A stretch of 64,000 bases of DNA from Rosa chinensis (Eukaryota; Streptophyta; Magnoliopsida; Rosales; Rosaceae): positions 21,055,641 through 21,119,640 of the forward strand of contig NC_037089.1 in assembly GCF_002994745.2 (NCBI RefSeq), in the 5' to 3' direction. Of the stretch, positions 35,814 to 46,983 are shown one piece after another. Under the pieces are notes generated by a model. The model saw only the letters and a program-made list of their open reading frames with translations. It did no database searches and had not been told where the DNA came from. A program made the position numbers and the translations under genes. Position 1 is the stretch's first letter. Each line of letters starts with the position of its first letter.

Positions 35814-36870
35814 TTCAGTTTTCTATTTCTAAAAACAAGAAAAGAACATACTGATTCATTGTAAAGCTCGAGCAAAAATTATAGCAGAACCAACTGAGAA
35901 GCAATTAACCAGAACCAGATCTTGAGTCCTGAGTCCACAAAGCTACCAGTCCTCATCATCTTGACCTCTCTTTTGCTGCACAATGAAAAAGCTGTCAAGG
36001 ACTTGATTTCATAATCATTTCAGTAACACAACCAATACAACATCCATTTTTTCTTTGATAGGATAGAGGATACTATAATCATCTAACTAACAAATGATAA
36101 TAAGGAAAGATAAACTTATGATTCCCACAAATGAACAATATATATTGACAGAGTTACATTAGCCTCCAAAAATGTGACCCTTTGGAAAAATGACAATATC
36201 ACTAAAATGGCGCTTAGCAACAAAGTCCTCTGATGCCTAAAAGTGCACCCAGCCACCCACTTCAACATGGTCTACACAATTGTCCTTGTAACCGTTTTTG
36301 GTACAAATCAAACCAATAAGAACATGACTTTAGAACCTTCAAAAGCCTACAAAGCCAAGAGATCAGTGACCAAGCAGGAAGAAGACACCCCCTCCTTCCA
36401 TTTCAGGAGCAGCTTAATGATATAATACAAAAGAATGAACGTTTAAAGAACATGCAATAAACTACAAATTTATGGAGACTGCATTGATCTAATTGAGTAA
36501 AGCGCATGGTCATTTATACATTGAACAGATTGTGAAACGACATCGTCCCGCCATTTTTTTTCTATTTTTGTTTATGTAATTGGTAATGTGCTCGAATTGA
36601 TGAATTCTATGATTAAATCCTATAAAATCGTTCAATTTTCCAGTTCTAAACACAAGAATCAAATACATTGACTCATTATAGAGCAACTAGCAAACTAGGC
36701 AACATTTATAGAAGAACTAGAACTTGAATATCCTCATCATGATGTCTTTCGATTGAAAATCCGAGTCAAATAGGATACTAAAATCATCTTATTCGGACAA
36801 AGTGACAATTAGTTAAGCGAGACAGATAGTTAGATACAATACAACAATGTTATAACATATCATGTCACTT
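35814..36870. other. duplicated 3' flank of the F-box gene at 40138
   Basis: No gene is visible. The segments at about 35870-35960 and 36160-36420 match the 3' flank of the first F-box gene (31270-31660 and 31970-32030). After subtracting the solo LTR at 36876-39316, this block lies about 1.4 kb downstream of the F-box coding region at 40138, similar to the first unit. Confidence 0.55.
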
Positions 36871-36875
36871 CAAAA

Positions 36876-39316
36876 GTATAACGCCCCAAACTACACCTCA
36901 CTAGCTTAAGCACGTCACAATGCCATGAATCTCTAAAACATAAACCGAATACCTGATTTACATTCTAGAGAACCGCAAGACATTTTGTTTGACAAAGTTT
37001 TCGTAAAAGCACAGTAAAAACTTAAAAATAATTTTGAGGTGAAAATCTTTAAATTACTAAAGTCAATTTATTCGTCCAGAACTTGATATGAACGATAGCT
37101 CGAGGAATAAAGAATCTTAGATAATGAGAATTTAACTAAGTTCGACATAAGTTTAATTTCCAACAAATTCCCAAAAAACAAAATTCGAGAAATGGAAATC
37201 GGAATAGAACCCGGACCCTGAGTCCTGCTACGAAAGTTTATCAAGCTTGCTCTCACACACCCAGCTCAGTCTACTATTATCTTGTCACCAATGTACAGTA
37301 CCTACAACCACACTGTTGTAGGGGGTGAGCATTCGTCATCGCTGCTCAGTAGGGTTTCACCTCAGTTAGGTTTAAAAACCAATGCATGAAACAATATTTT
37401 GGGATCCCAATATGAAAATATACTTTAACCATTTCATTTAAAGAATGACAAATTTTAGAATAATTTTCGACTCGAAAACTGATGAATGAAATTCAAATGA
37501 ATGCGGGCCCTAAGAAATACTTGATGATCGGTCTCGTAGACCCACTACATGACCTTACCTCAAATCAGTTTAAGTGTAGCGAGAGCGTCCACTAGCTATT
37601 TACAAATAGCTACCTAGCTACACATGGAACTGGGTCGTCATTACGATTGAAGCACCGTCCGACTGGTGTAGCTAACCCTCCGGAGGTTAAGGGGATCGAA
37701 CCCGATGAAGTCAATGCTACCTTTCGCCCTCAAGCCATCCACGACATTTCTCACGGTATGGTTAGTATGCATTGCGTTTAAACAAAACCAAACCGTATAA
37801 TGTATCATGCATCACTGTACATAAAACATGAAACAACTAACCGAGTAAGGCCCCGAATCCCCTACCTGGATTCCGATGCTTTTCTTCACGTACTCCCAAA
37901 GTCTTAAATATTCTGTTCCTCGGATAACTGGAGTCCTAATTTCCGAACACATATTTAAAACCTCAACGTTTAAAACCTCAAGTAATTCCATTTAATTTAC
38001 TATGGACACCCGATACTTATTTTAAACCATTTCTCCACATTCACAACCATTCTTTTAACATAACTCCATTCCACAATTGTGATATCAATTACTAATATTA
38101 GTAATAATCCTAGTAATAGATTCACCAACTCATCCAACTTTTCCCCCTAATCCAAAATAACTTCAAACTCACCACAACTACGACAATTTGTTGAACTCAA
38201 TCATATAATCAGGAAGATTTCAATTTCATAGCATCAACCAAGAATGAAACTACACCAATCCAACTCACCATTCTCAAACACGATTTCACAATACGCATAC
38301 AAACATGACAACTAATTCTAAAACTAACTTTACAAGGCTTTGCTCAGAACTCCAAACTGAACCCAACTAACCTTGATATCGATTTCGATCGAAAGCAGAA
38401 TCCCCAAATCGGTGAGTTAATCCCTTGACGAAGAACATGGCACCGGGAAAACTCCTTCCCTTTTCTTCACCACCCAGACAATTCCTCACGTTTGTCAGGC
38501 GAGTGCTTCCACCGTCTAGTCTTCCTCTAACATTGCAAAATAAAGTCAGAACTGCCTGAGAATAAGCCAAACGACCACCGGAACCAATGTCCCCGGCGGT
38601 GGCCGAGTATACCCAAAACACACATTCTCCGAAACTTAATCGAATTCGAAAAAAAAACTTACACTACCACGTAGAGCACGAGGAGTAGACCAACTTTCGT
38701 ATGCCATGCAAGCCAAATCGCCGATGGAGTCACCGGAAAATGTCCAGAATCGCCGAAAAAAGTTTCAAGCTTTCCGGCCTTATATTGTCCCCGTCCATCG
38801 CTGATTGGATGATCCGTCGCTAGGAGGACGTCGGCGCCAAGGAGTGGGAGTGATCGTCGGTGGTCCGCCGCTGAGAGATGGCCGGAGAACTGCGTTTTGG
38901 TCGAACCCTTCTCACGGGTTGTCGGTCTCTCTCTCGGGGCGAGAGAGCTCGAAGATGGGATGTTCTAATATGACTATTTATAGCTCAAAATGAGAGATTA
39001 ATTCGACGGCTAGGATGAAGTGGTGGCTGAATGGATGGCCATGATCGCACCGCGTAATTTTTCTATTTTCCTTTAATAATTTCTTTAATTTTAAAACTTC
39101 CGAAAATCACTATAAATAGCTCGGAAGTCAGAAAAATTCCCTGAAAATTCCTACGAACTAGTCGTGTCGTGTACTTAATTTTCAAACTCTTAAATCGAGG
39201 ATTTTACTCTGAAAATTTCTGCAAATATTCTTGAGCAACTTTTATAATTACAGAAATCGTAAATAAATAATTTATCGAACGATCTCAACTAAGCTCGATA
39301 TGTTTTCTGGGACTCA
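36876..39316 (-). mobile_element. solo LTR, about 2.44 kb, Gypsy-like
   Basis: The plus strand begins GTATAACGCCCCAAAC and ends TTTCTGGGACTCA. It is flanked by the 5-bp direct repeat CAAAA (36871-36875 and 39317-39321). Read on the minus strand it starts TGAGTCCCAG and ends GGGGCGTTATAC, the layout of the large Gypsy LTRs at 52-64 kb, which start TGTGATGCCCC and end GGGGCGTGACA. Like those, it has a GAGGTAAG motif in the middle and a GGTTCGATCCCC-type motif further on. No second LTR or interior is present. The outermost bases on the left are not the canonical CA, perhaps through mutation. Confidence 0.7.
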
Positions 39317-39321
39317 CAAAA

Positions 39322-40137
39322 AGCAACCACTAACAGGGAAATAAAAGAAAAGGTCCTTTTGCATTCTTATGTATAACCGAAATAATCAAATCTTATGTAT
39401 AACCGTCATGAAAGAACTACTCCGATTCTCATACATATTACAGATTTACATAACATTCTTTTAACATTATACATCTGTTCCTGCAAATCTTAGATTGAAA
39501 ACCAACCTGATATAGGCATATAGCTAGCACAGAATGCTACATTCATTTATTTTGCAACATTTCAAGCAGGTCATTTTTCCTTTGCTCTGATTCTATTTTC
39601 TGAGACTATGGCCATTAATAGTAGCATTTTTATGAGTTTTTTTTTTTTTTTTTTCCATCAAATATTTTGAAAGTTTGACTTATTCAATCTACTTCAATGA
39701 ACATATAGAGCAAAGTTTCCAAGATTTAGTTCCAAGGGTACATAACTAATTTTTTGATTCATTTTCAGCTGATCAGGAGTAAGAAAACAAATTGATCCAT
39801 CCTCTGGAGTATAGGACTGGGATATATAATACGAACAGGAGTATAAGTGAATTGAAACAATGGAATAGAGATCCCATCATATCATAACATCAGATAATTA
39901 GACGTACTCTAAGACGAAAGTTCAGTCTATGATGACCAATTAAAAGAGATACTTGTAAATTTAAGAGATTCAAAGGCATTTGAATATTGAGTACATTTCA
40001 GAAGAATATGAAGAAGACAAACAAACATTTTTCCAATAGCTCAAGTGAGGAGCACAAACCAGCAAGCACATGAATGCATAGAGCAATCCTTCCTCTTCAC
40101 TTTCTGCTGCTGCGCTTGTGTTGGATTTTCAGTCGAT
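39322..40137. other. 3' flank of the second F-box gene
   Basis: No gene is visible. The part at 39715-39790 matches the first F-box gene's 3' flank (about 32315-32390), in the order expected for a tandem duplicate. A T run lies near 39638. Confidence 0.5.
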
Positions 40138-41325
40138 TTACCTCCCCTCAGCCCTAGAATCATGAAGCCAAAGTAGACTTTCATCATATTGGATCATATG
40201 ACAGTGACCTGGCTCAAACCTATATGGACCATACCCGTTTCGACCAAGCCAATATGTCGCACTACAAACCGCAACCCTGTCAAGCTTCTCTTCTTCGTTA
40301 TGATCAAACCTTATCAAGAGGTCGTCCACCTCCCCATCCCAAAATCTGCATCCCCACATAACAACCCTTCTTTCCGTGTAGAAGACAGGTAGCACAAGAT
40401 GAATCCCCGCATTCTTAAACTTAAACAGCTTGGTCCAAGATTCACCAACATCATATTCCATCATCACCCATAATTGAAAATACTCACCATCAAAACTAGA
40501 TACGCACAAGCACCCTCCAAAAACAACCCCTACGCCTCTTAAAAACGATCTATCTGAAAGTGTCTCACCCGAAATAGGAAGCGGCATTTCCCGAAATTCT
40601 TCTCTGTCTAAATCAAAAGCAGTGATGGTGTATCTGGAAGTGTCTAGCTCCGGCTCACGCAATTCGTCGAGCCAATGTAGTGCCTCATTAGTAAGACTGC
40701 CCCTAATTGTATCGAACCAACGCATCAAGGAGAAGTGGGGAGGGGATTCAAACCTTTTCCAAGAGGTGGATTTAGAGGAGAACACTTGTATAGGCATGGC
40801 TGGATTCACCTCAGATGGAGCAGCCACAACAACTTTGTAATCGTCAGTGGCCGAAACATACCCAAAACCACAATGGTGGAGACATGAAATCGTTTTATTT
40901 TCTTCCGAGGCAAAACCCGGGTTGGGCAATTTGAGGAACAACCCAGTTGATGGGTTCCAGATATAAAATCCATCATGGAAATCAAGAGATACAAACACCA
41001 TACCATTGCAGGAACCGAGTGTGAAGACGGGGCGCCCTGGTTGCTTGAATGGGCAGATAGGCTTTCTGATACAAGAGTCTTCCACAAACGACGGTGTTTG
41101 CAAGTCTAAGGATTCCATATGAGAGGGCGTGGAGAGCAGGAGTCTGTGACTGAGGGTTCTCCGCTCAGAAGCGAATGTGAAATGCGATTTGGCGAATTGG
41201 GGATCTGAGACAATTGATCTCCATCTCTTTGAAGTGCAGCTGAAACGGATTACTTGTTTCAGGGGTAACCTATAAAGGATTTGTGTCGTGATTTCTTCGG
41301 GGAGGTGTTCGTTCATTGTTGCCAT
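40138..41325 (-). CDS. F-box protein with F-box-associated interaction domain
   Basis: This is a single-exon gene of 395 residues from the ATG at 41325. The frame extends to 41352 but only with a GTG, so the ATG was preferred. The F-box is at about residues 5-50 (EHLPEEITTQILYRLPLK.. KRWRSIVSDPQFAKSHF). The associated domain follows with LGSCNGMVFVSLDFHDGFYI, WNPSTGLFLKLPNPGFAS and GFGYVSATDDYKVVVAA. The C terminus ends YDESLLWLHDSRAEGR. It is a probable substrate receptor of an SCF E3 ligase; the target is unknown. It is a close paralogue of the gene at 32864-34111 and the second intact member of the array. The differences are spread out and the frame is clean, so it is likely functional. 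Confidence 0.92.
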   Translation of the reverse strand: MATMNEHLPEEITTQILYRLPLKQVIRFSCTSKRWRSIVSDPQFAKSHFTFASERRTLSHRLLLSTPSHMESLDLQTPSFVEDSCIRKPICPFKQPGRPVFTLGSCNGMVFVSLDFHDGFYIWNPSTGLFLKLPNPGFASEENKTISCLHHCGFGYVSATDDYKVVVAAPSEVNPAMPIQVFSSKSTSWKRFESPPHFSLMRWFDTIRGSLTNEALHWLDELREPELDTSRYTITAFDLDREEFREMPLPISGETLSDRSFLRGVGVVFGGCLCVSSFDGEYFQLWVMMEYDVGESWTKLFKFKNAGIHLVLPVFYTERRVVMWGCRFWDGEVDDLLIRFDHNEEEKLDRVAVCSATYWLGRNGYGPYRFEPGHCHMIQYDESLLWLHDSRAEGR

Positions 41326-41350
41326 TGCCTTTGAAGAAGCCGTAGACTCC

Positions 41351-41375
41351 ACTCAACTCAACTCAACTCAACTCA
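41351..41375. repeat. ACTCA pentanucleotide microsatellite
   Basis: Five ACTCA units lie directly upstream of the F-box start at 41325, in its probable 5' leader. Confidence 0.9.
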
Positions 41376-43453
41376 TAGAAATGATGAACCAATGCTTAAA
41401 TACAGATAAGTCTGCGCAGCCCCTCACCTACCGGCCTGTATTGGGCCTCAACGTCCATAAAACTATTTTCCATTTTTTGTTTTCTGTTTTTTTGAAAGGA
41501 CATTTTTTGTTTTCATTACTTCGGAAATTTACTTGGAGTTAAATTCAATGAAACAAATCAATTTAGCAATTCACACTTATTCATGAATCTTTACATCAAT
41601 CAATTTAGCCATATTTGCAAAATTTGAAACCCAAATACTGATTGGTCGGACCAATATTACGTGGTTTACTGTCATTAATATCTTCTTTGTAAGTGTAACG
41701 ATCCAAATTTGATTAACGGACGAGTATTTTAGTTATAATGTGATCAAAAAAAAAATTACCTAAATTTAGCGAATTATTTTAGATTTCACTTAAAAAAGAA
41801 AAAAGCAAAAAAAAAAAAAAAAGGCATTTTGGGTTTCATTACGTCGCCTCAAGCAACTGCTTTCACAAGCTCTTGGTACATAATACAAAAATAGACCAAA
41901 TATACAGAAAAGTTAGGCAACAAGTAGGATCCATTGAGGAATGATCAACCTAGTCAACACTAAAACTTGATATGATTATCATTTCTTGTTTGAAAAAGGA
42001 TATGAGCTAGTATCATTTCAATAACAGACAATTCATAAAAGCATTCAAGTTCTTTTATATATAGTATAATCATCTGATTAACAAAGGGAAATAAAAAAGG
42101 ATGAATATAAGATGGTCATAACATACCATCTCTTCACTAGTTAATAACAAATAACTACCAAAAATAGATGGTCTCTAAAATGATGTTTCGAATCCTCAAA
42201 ATTACGTCATTATCAGCAAAACGTTGCAAGATGACTTCCAGACTCTTGCTCTGCAGCTTTACAAACCCCTGCAAAGCACCAACCAAGCATAACATGCTTT
42301 CAAAACATTCAGTCTAGTAAACATGTATGCTCATTTAAAATTAATATTATATTCATAATTTAGTTCAGGCACATAAAAATTCAAAATTCTTAATTTATAA
42401 ATCCAAAAGGCCTTACATTTTTTAGCATCTTTACTTCACTCTAGGCTGTTTCGGGCATGTAAATGCTGTTAAATATCCAGACCAAATTCAAAGTATATTC
42501 ATGAATGGTAAATTGGTTTCCCATAAGGAATTTATGAGGGAACATCCATTAGTTCTAGAATAATGTATTCTAGTTTCCCACAAGAAATTTATGAGGGTCA
42601 AACATATTTTGGTTCTAGAGTTTGAAGGGCATGGACCAAGATGAATGAGGAAGATTCATGAAAGGAGCATTAATTGAAGGTGGTTGAATGAAGCATTAAT
42701 GAATTCATCTAGAGGTTTCCTCCTTGGCTAATATAAGGAGAGGTCATTTGCTCATTTTATCCAATCTCATTGAAGAAAAACATCTTCATCCAAGTAGAGA
42801 GTGAAGAGTGTCCACTTTAAGTTGAGAGTGTTGTAGTTGTTAGGTAGCAAAAAAACTAAGAGAGAGAGTTTCCTTCAAGTAGTGTTCTTGAAGTTGTGTA
42901 TCTCTTGTACCCATCTTCTCATAGTGGAAGTTCTCGTTTGCCCCGTGGACGTAGGCACTTTGCCAAACCACGTTATATCCGATATTCCATTTCCTTTACT
43001 CATTTACTTCTTTGCATATTTATCCTTTTGTGGTTGGAGTTGTTACTTCCATTCTATTGCTTTTCCCAACATATGCGTGGGTGCTCACGGACACTCACTC
43101 TAAGGCCTGACCAAAGATTACCATTGATAATTTGATATAACAACAATTTGATTATATTTATTTGTACATTACCATATTCATATTTGATATAAAATCAAAC
43201 TTCTTGAATAACACCTGCCTATAGAAAACTTCCTAATACATGGAAAATGATTATCCCTATGATGCTGTTTTTCGCTTCAATGACAACAACCTACGAGCTT
43301 CAAGTTAAAGACAATAAAGTAGAAATTTATATAGATCTGTGGACACTACAAGTTACAAACAAGAACCTACAAGAGCTGCTTTATCATGGGAGTGAATGAT
43401 TGACTAATAACCTAATAACTAGTAGTCACTACTGTGAAAAACAAACAATAGTG
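41376..43453. other. F-box upstream region, duplicated flank, and LTR relic
   Basis: The first few hundred bases are the upstream region of the F-box gene. The 42160-42330 part resembles the duplicated F-box 3' flank (also at 31500, 36200 and 49200). A Copia-type LTR relic occupies about 42500-43070 (separate entry). No gene is visible. Confidence 0.45.
42500..43070 (+). mobile_element. Copia-type LTR relic (solo or partial)
   Basis: The segment ends with features common to many plant Copia LTRs: the CCGTGGACGTAGGCACTTTG motif, then CCAAACCACGTTATATCC, a pyrimidine-rich stretch, and TTTTCCCAACA. A second LTR, primer site and coding region are all absent. The left border is not defined and no target duplication was found, so the boundaries are approximate. 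Confidence 0.5.
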
Positions 43454-43463
43454 ATTCAAATTA

Positions 43464-45164
43464 GGGTTAACTACTGTTTAGTCCCTGAAGTATGGCTTCG
43501 TCCTCATTTCAGTCCCTGCCTTTTTGAGTTGACCCCAAAAGTCCCTGAACTTACAATTTTCAGTCCAACCAGTCCATCTCCACCATTTTCTCCGGTTGCT
43601 TGAGGACGTGTCAGTCACTCCTTACCAGCTCAGCGCTACGTAAGGCATCCATTGCGTAAAGTGACGAGAATACCCCTGCTTCAGTTTTTTCCAAAATTTC
43701 CTTTGTCTTCTTTCTTATCTTCTTTCTCCACTGTTCTCCTTCTTCCACTTCTCCACTCCCATGCCTGCCCATCGACTCCTGCAGTTCACCATTTCCATAA
43801 TAACACAAATCAAATCCATTTTCCATATCAAAAACTACAAAGAAACAGAACTTCAATCCAATTATCAACGTTCAATCTTAATAGCATATGCAGAGGGACC
43901 ATGGCCTTTTCGGCGACGACGGAGTTGAGATTGGAGAGGAGATAGAAGCAGAGGAGCGGCTCCGGTGGCTTCTGGGCGTGAAAGGGTCTGAGTGTGGGAG
44001 ACTAGGAGTGAAAGGGTCAGAGGGGTGTTGGTACGAAGTGGGTGTAGAATGAGGTCAGAGCCAGAGTCGCTGTGGAGAACGAGGTCACTGCCTTCTGGGG
44101 CGTTGACCTCAGTTTTGGGGTTTGTTCAATTTTTCTGGGTTTTGTGTTTAATTTGTGAGTTTTGGTGATTTGGGATTTTCAGGGTTTTGATTGGTGGTGA
44201 TTTTGGTTGATATAGAGTGACAAATTTTTGAGATTTCATTTCTGGGTTTGGTGCAGAGAGACTTGGATTTGTTTGTTGTTTTGTTTTTATTTCTTCTTAA
44301 TGATGGCAGCTCCGAGAAATGAGCTGGGAGGTTGCCGCTGCTCTCTCTGTCTTCTTGGGAGAGAGATGAGCTTGAGATGTAACAATGGAAGTGGAAATAG
44401 GATTAAGCCACAAATCTTGACCTGGCTCACCCCTGCTTCTTGGGTTCCTTCTCCACCTGGTGGGCCTTTAGCCGAGGTCTTAAAGCCCACCACCAGCACT
44501 GCCTCAAACCCGTTGTCTACGATCACCACAAACGGTAACCACGGCGAGTTTAGTTGCTCATTGGGGAATAACGGTGTCGTCACCATCAGGGGTTCTTCAG
44601 AAAACATTTGCTTCATTCTCTGATAGCAGTAGAAATAGTGCCCCAAATCTTAAGAGTTCAAAGGCCAAGACAGACTGTTTCTCTGTGGTCGAATCAGAGC
44701 AAAGCATAGTCATAGTTTTCTTTTCAGTTCTTCTTGTTGTTTTGGCTTAGTTTGGTGTAGTTCTTTGACTACAAAAGAGGATTTTCGATTTGGTTATTTG
44801 ATTAAAAAAAGATTTAATCTTGGGACCTATGCAAACGATTATCCAGCTCAATTCATTTTGGGTTACTATCTACACCTTCATGTAGAGTTGCAGATAGGGG
44901 GAAAAAGAAGATAAGAAGGAAGACAGAGGAAATTTTGGAAAAAACTGAAGCAGAGGTATTCTCGTCACTTTACACAATGGATGCCTTACGTGGCGCTGAG
45001 CTGGCAAGGAGTGACTGACACATCATCAAGCAACCAGAGAAAATGGTGGAGATGGACCGGTTGGACTGAAAATTGTGAGTTTAGGGACTTTTGGGGTCAA
45101 CTCAAAAAGGCAGGGACTGAAATGAGGACGAAGCCATACTTCAGGGACTAAACAGTAGTTAGCC
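43464..45164. mobile_element. Mutator-like element, non-autonomous (possible Pack-MULE)
   Basis: The element is 1,701 bp with inverted repeats of about 240 bp (about 43464-43700 and 44930-45164). These begin GG.TAACTACTGTTTAGTCCC and carry GTCCCTGAA in each arm. The direct repeat ATTCAAATTA lies at 43454-43463 and 45165-45174 (a 9-10 bp target duplication). There is no transposase. The interior is G/C-richer than the flanks and has a 131-codon open frame (44228-44623, +) with no recognisable domain. That may be captured host sequence of unknown origin. Confidence 0.9.
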
Positions 45165-45247
45165 ATTCAAATTATAAGTTATCAAAAATAGTTTCGGTAG
45201 ATTAACAGAAAAAATAACACACAACTTTCTATTGCACCAGAGAAGGA

Positions 45248-46497
45248 TCATAGTTGAGAAGTAACAAACCAGCTAGAACTTGCATGCAACAAGCCAACAA
45301 CAACCCTCCCTGCAGTTCTGCTTCTGGTGCTAGTGTTGATTCTTGTGTCTTGTGACCTTTCGCTTAGTCCATGATAATCATTAAGCCAAAGTAGAGGAGT
45401 GTGAGCCATCACAATTAATGAACCCATCTCAATCCTATATCGATCACAACCAGCCACTACATCCGCCCTCATCAGTTCGTTCTCCTTGTCCCTGTGATAT
45501 GATATTATGATCTCAAAACTATGCCACTTTCCGTATGGATGACGGGTCGATGAAATCCATCGACATGGACCGAGGCTAACTTAAACAGCATAGTCCAAGA
45601 TTCATGAACGCCATATTCCTTCATGATCCATAAATATAATTGAACTTCCTCACTACTGGTTCCATCAAACTTTGAGACACACAAGCACCCTCCGAAAACA
45701 ACCCCAACATCAAGGGAGCTACATATACTGCTACCATCTCCATCAAGGGGAGGCAAAGGAATTTCCCGAAATTTTTCTTCTCCCAAATCAAATGCAACCA
45801 CAGTTTGTCGGCGGTAAATGCTTCTTTGAAGCCAATGTAGTGCCTCATTTAAAAGAACCCCCGTCCACTTAGTGAAATTTTTCACGAGATCGGATCTCAA
45901 CCTCTTCCAAGATTTGACTCTCTTCCAAGAATTTGCTCTAAACGAAAAGATTCCAACAGCCATGTCTGACCAGCCTGTTGAACTCTTGGAAAAAGTGGCT
46001 ACAACAACTTTGTAGTCGTCAGTCGCTGATACATAGCCAAAACCACCATAGTGAGGACACACATCTGGCTTTGATTCTGAGGCAAAATTAGGGTTGGGCA
46101 ATTTGAGGAAGAATGCAGTGGATGGGTTCCATATATAATATTCATCACGAAGATAATCAAGAGCTACACATAGCATGCCATTGTAGGAGCCCAACATGAA
46201 GATGCGAGGACTCCCTGGTTGCCAGAATGGGCAGGTCAGCTTTCTGCCAGAAAGCTCCGCAAACGACGCCATTTAAACATCTATGGCTTCCAGTTTAGAG
46301 GATGTGAAGATGAGGAGTCTGCGACTCAACGTTTTACTCTCGGAAGCGAACTTGAGTTGCGATTTGGCGAATTGCTTATCGAAGAGCATAGAACGCCAGC
46401 CTTTTGAGACGCATCGGAATCAGATAAGAGATTTGATCGGTAACTTGGTGAGGATATGCACTATGATAATGTCCTCCGGGAGGTGCTCCGTCGACAT
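45248..46497 (-). pseudogene. F-box protein pseudogene
   Basis: The full-length F-box layout can be read from the ATG at 46497 (MSTEHLPEDIIIVHILTKLP). There are in-frame stops after KLPIKSLI and again after KLEAIDV. The 46272-45505 part is then open, with CPFWQPGSPRIFMLGSYNGM, IWNPSTAFFLKLPNPNFAS and GFGYVSATDDYKVVV. A frame change near 45520 (after TESGIV) separates the C-terminal piece (MRADVVAGCDRYRIEMGSL.. WLNDYHGLSERSQDTRINTS, ending at 45248). The family's F-box serine/arginine context is kept around the first stop, so that is a point mutation. A shorter protein from 46272 would lack the F-box. Confidence 0.88.
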
Positions 46498-46576
46498 TGC
46501 CGTTCTATTTGAGATGTGATGTTGTAGACTGAGAGTAGTGAACTAAATGCGGTGGAGGAGTTTGAAATATTCTTTC

Positions 46577-46853
46577 GGAGAATTCTACAAATGGTCACTC
46601 AACTATGACTCATTCGACACTTTGGTCACTGAAGTTTCAAATATATCACTTTGGTCACTCAACTATTACACTGTCAATCACTTAAGTCACCCAAAGAATA
46701 TTTTTTATAATTTTTTTTAATGAAAAAAATTAACAAAGTGACTTAAGTGATTGACAGTGTAATAGTTGAGTGACCAAAGTGATATATTTGAAACTTGAGT
46801 GACCAAAGTGTCGAATGAGTCATACTTGAGTGACCATTTGTAAAATTTTTCCC
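46577..46853. mobile_element. fold-back MITE with 9-bp target duplication
   Basis: The 277-bp element is almost one inverted repeat around a T/A-rich centre near 46700-46730. Each arm contains ACAAATGGTCACTCAA and CACTTTGGTCACT. The repeat TATTCTTTC lies at 46568-46576 and 46854-46862. The 9-bp duplication and G-rich termini (GGAGAATT / GGGAAAAATT) suggest a Mutator-derived MITE. It sits just upstream of the F-box pseudogene. Its transcript would fold into a long hairpin. Confidence 0.9.
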
Positions 46854-46983
46854 TATTCTTTCCCCCGATGAATTTATACCTCCCACTTATTGGGTCTGTA
46901 ATATTGTTTTTGGACATGCTGGGCCTTTGTAACTTGCTAATAATCACATCTAAGCCCAATACCATATTTCTGCCTCTCTTTAC

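Noticed and set aside
37660..37710. tRNA-like GGTTCGATCCCC motif on the minus strand
   Set aside because: Only a B-box-like stretch is present. There is no cloverleaf, and it lies within the solo LTR where similar motifs are common.
41326..41352. Longer N terminus for the second F-box protein (nine extra codons)
   Set aside because: The extension begins with GTG and overlaps the ACTCA microsatellite; the ATG at 41325 is the first ATG in frame and leaves the F-box intact.
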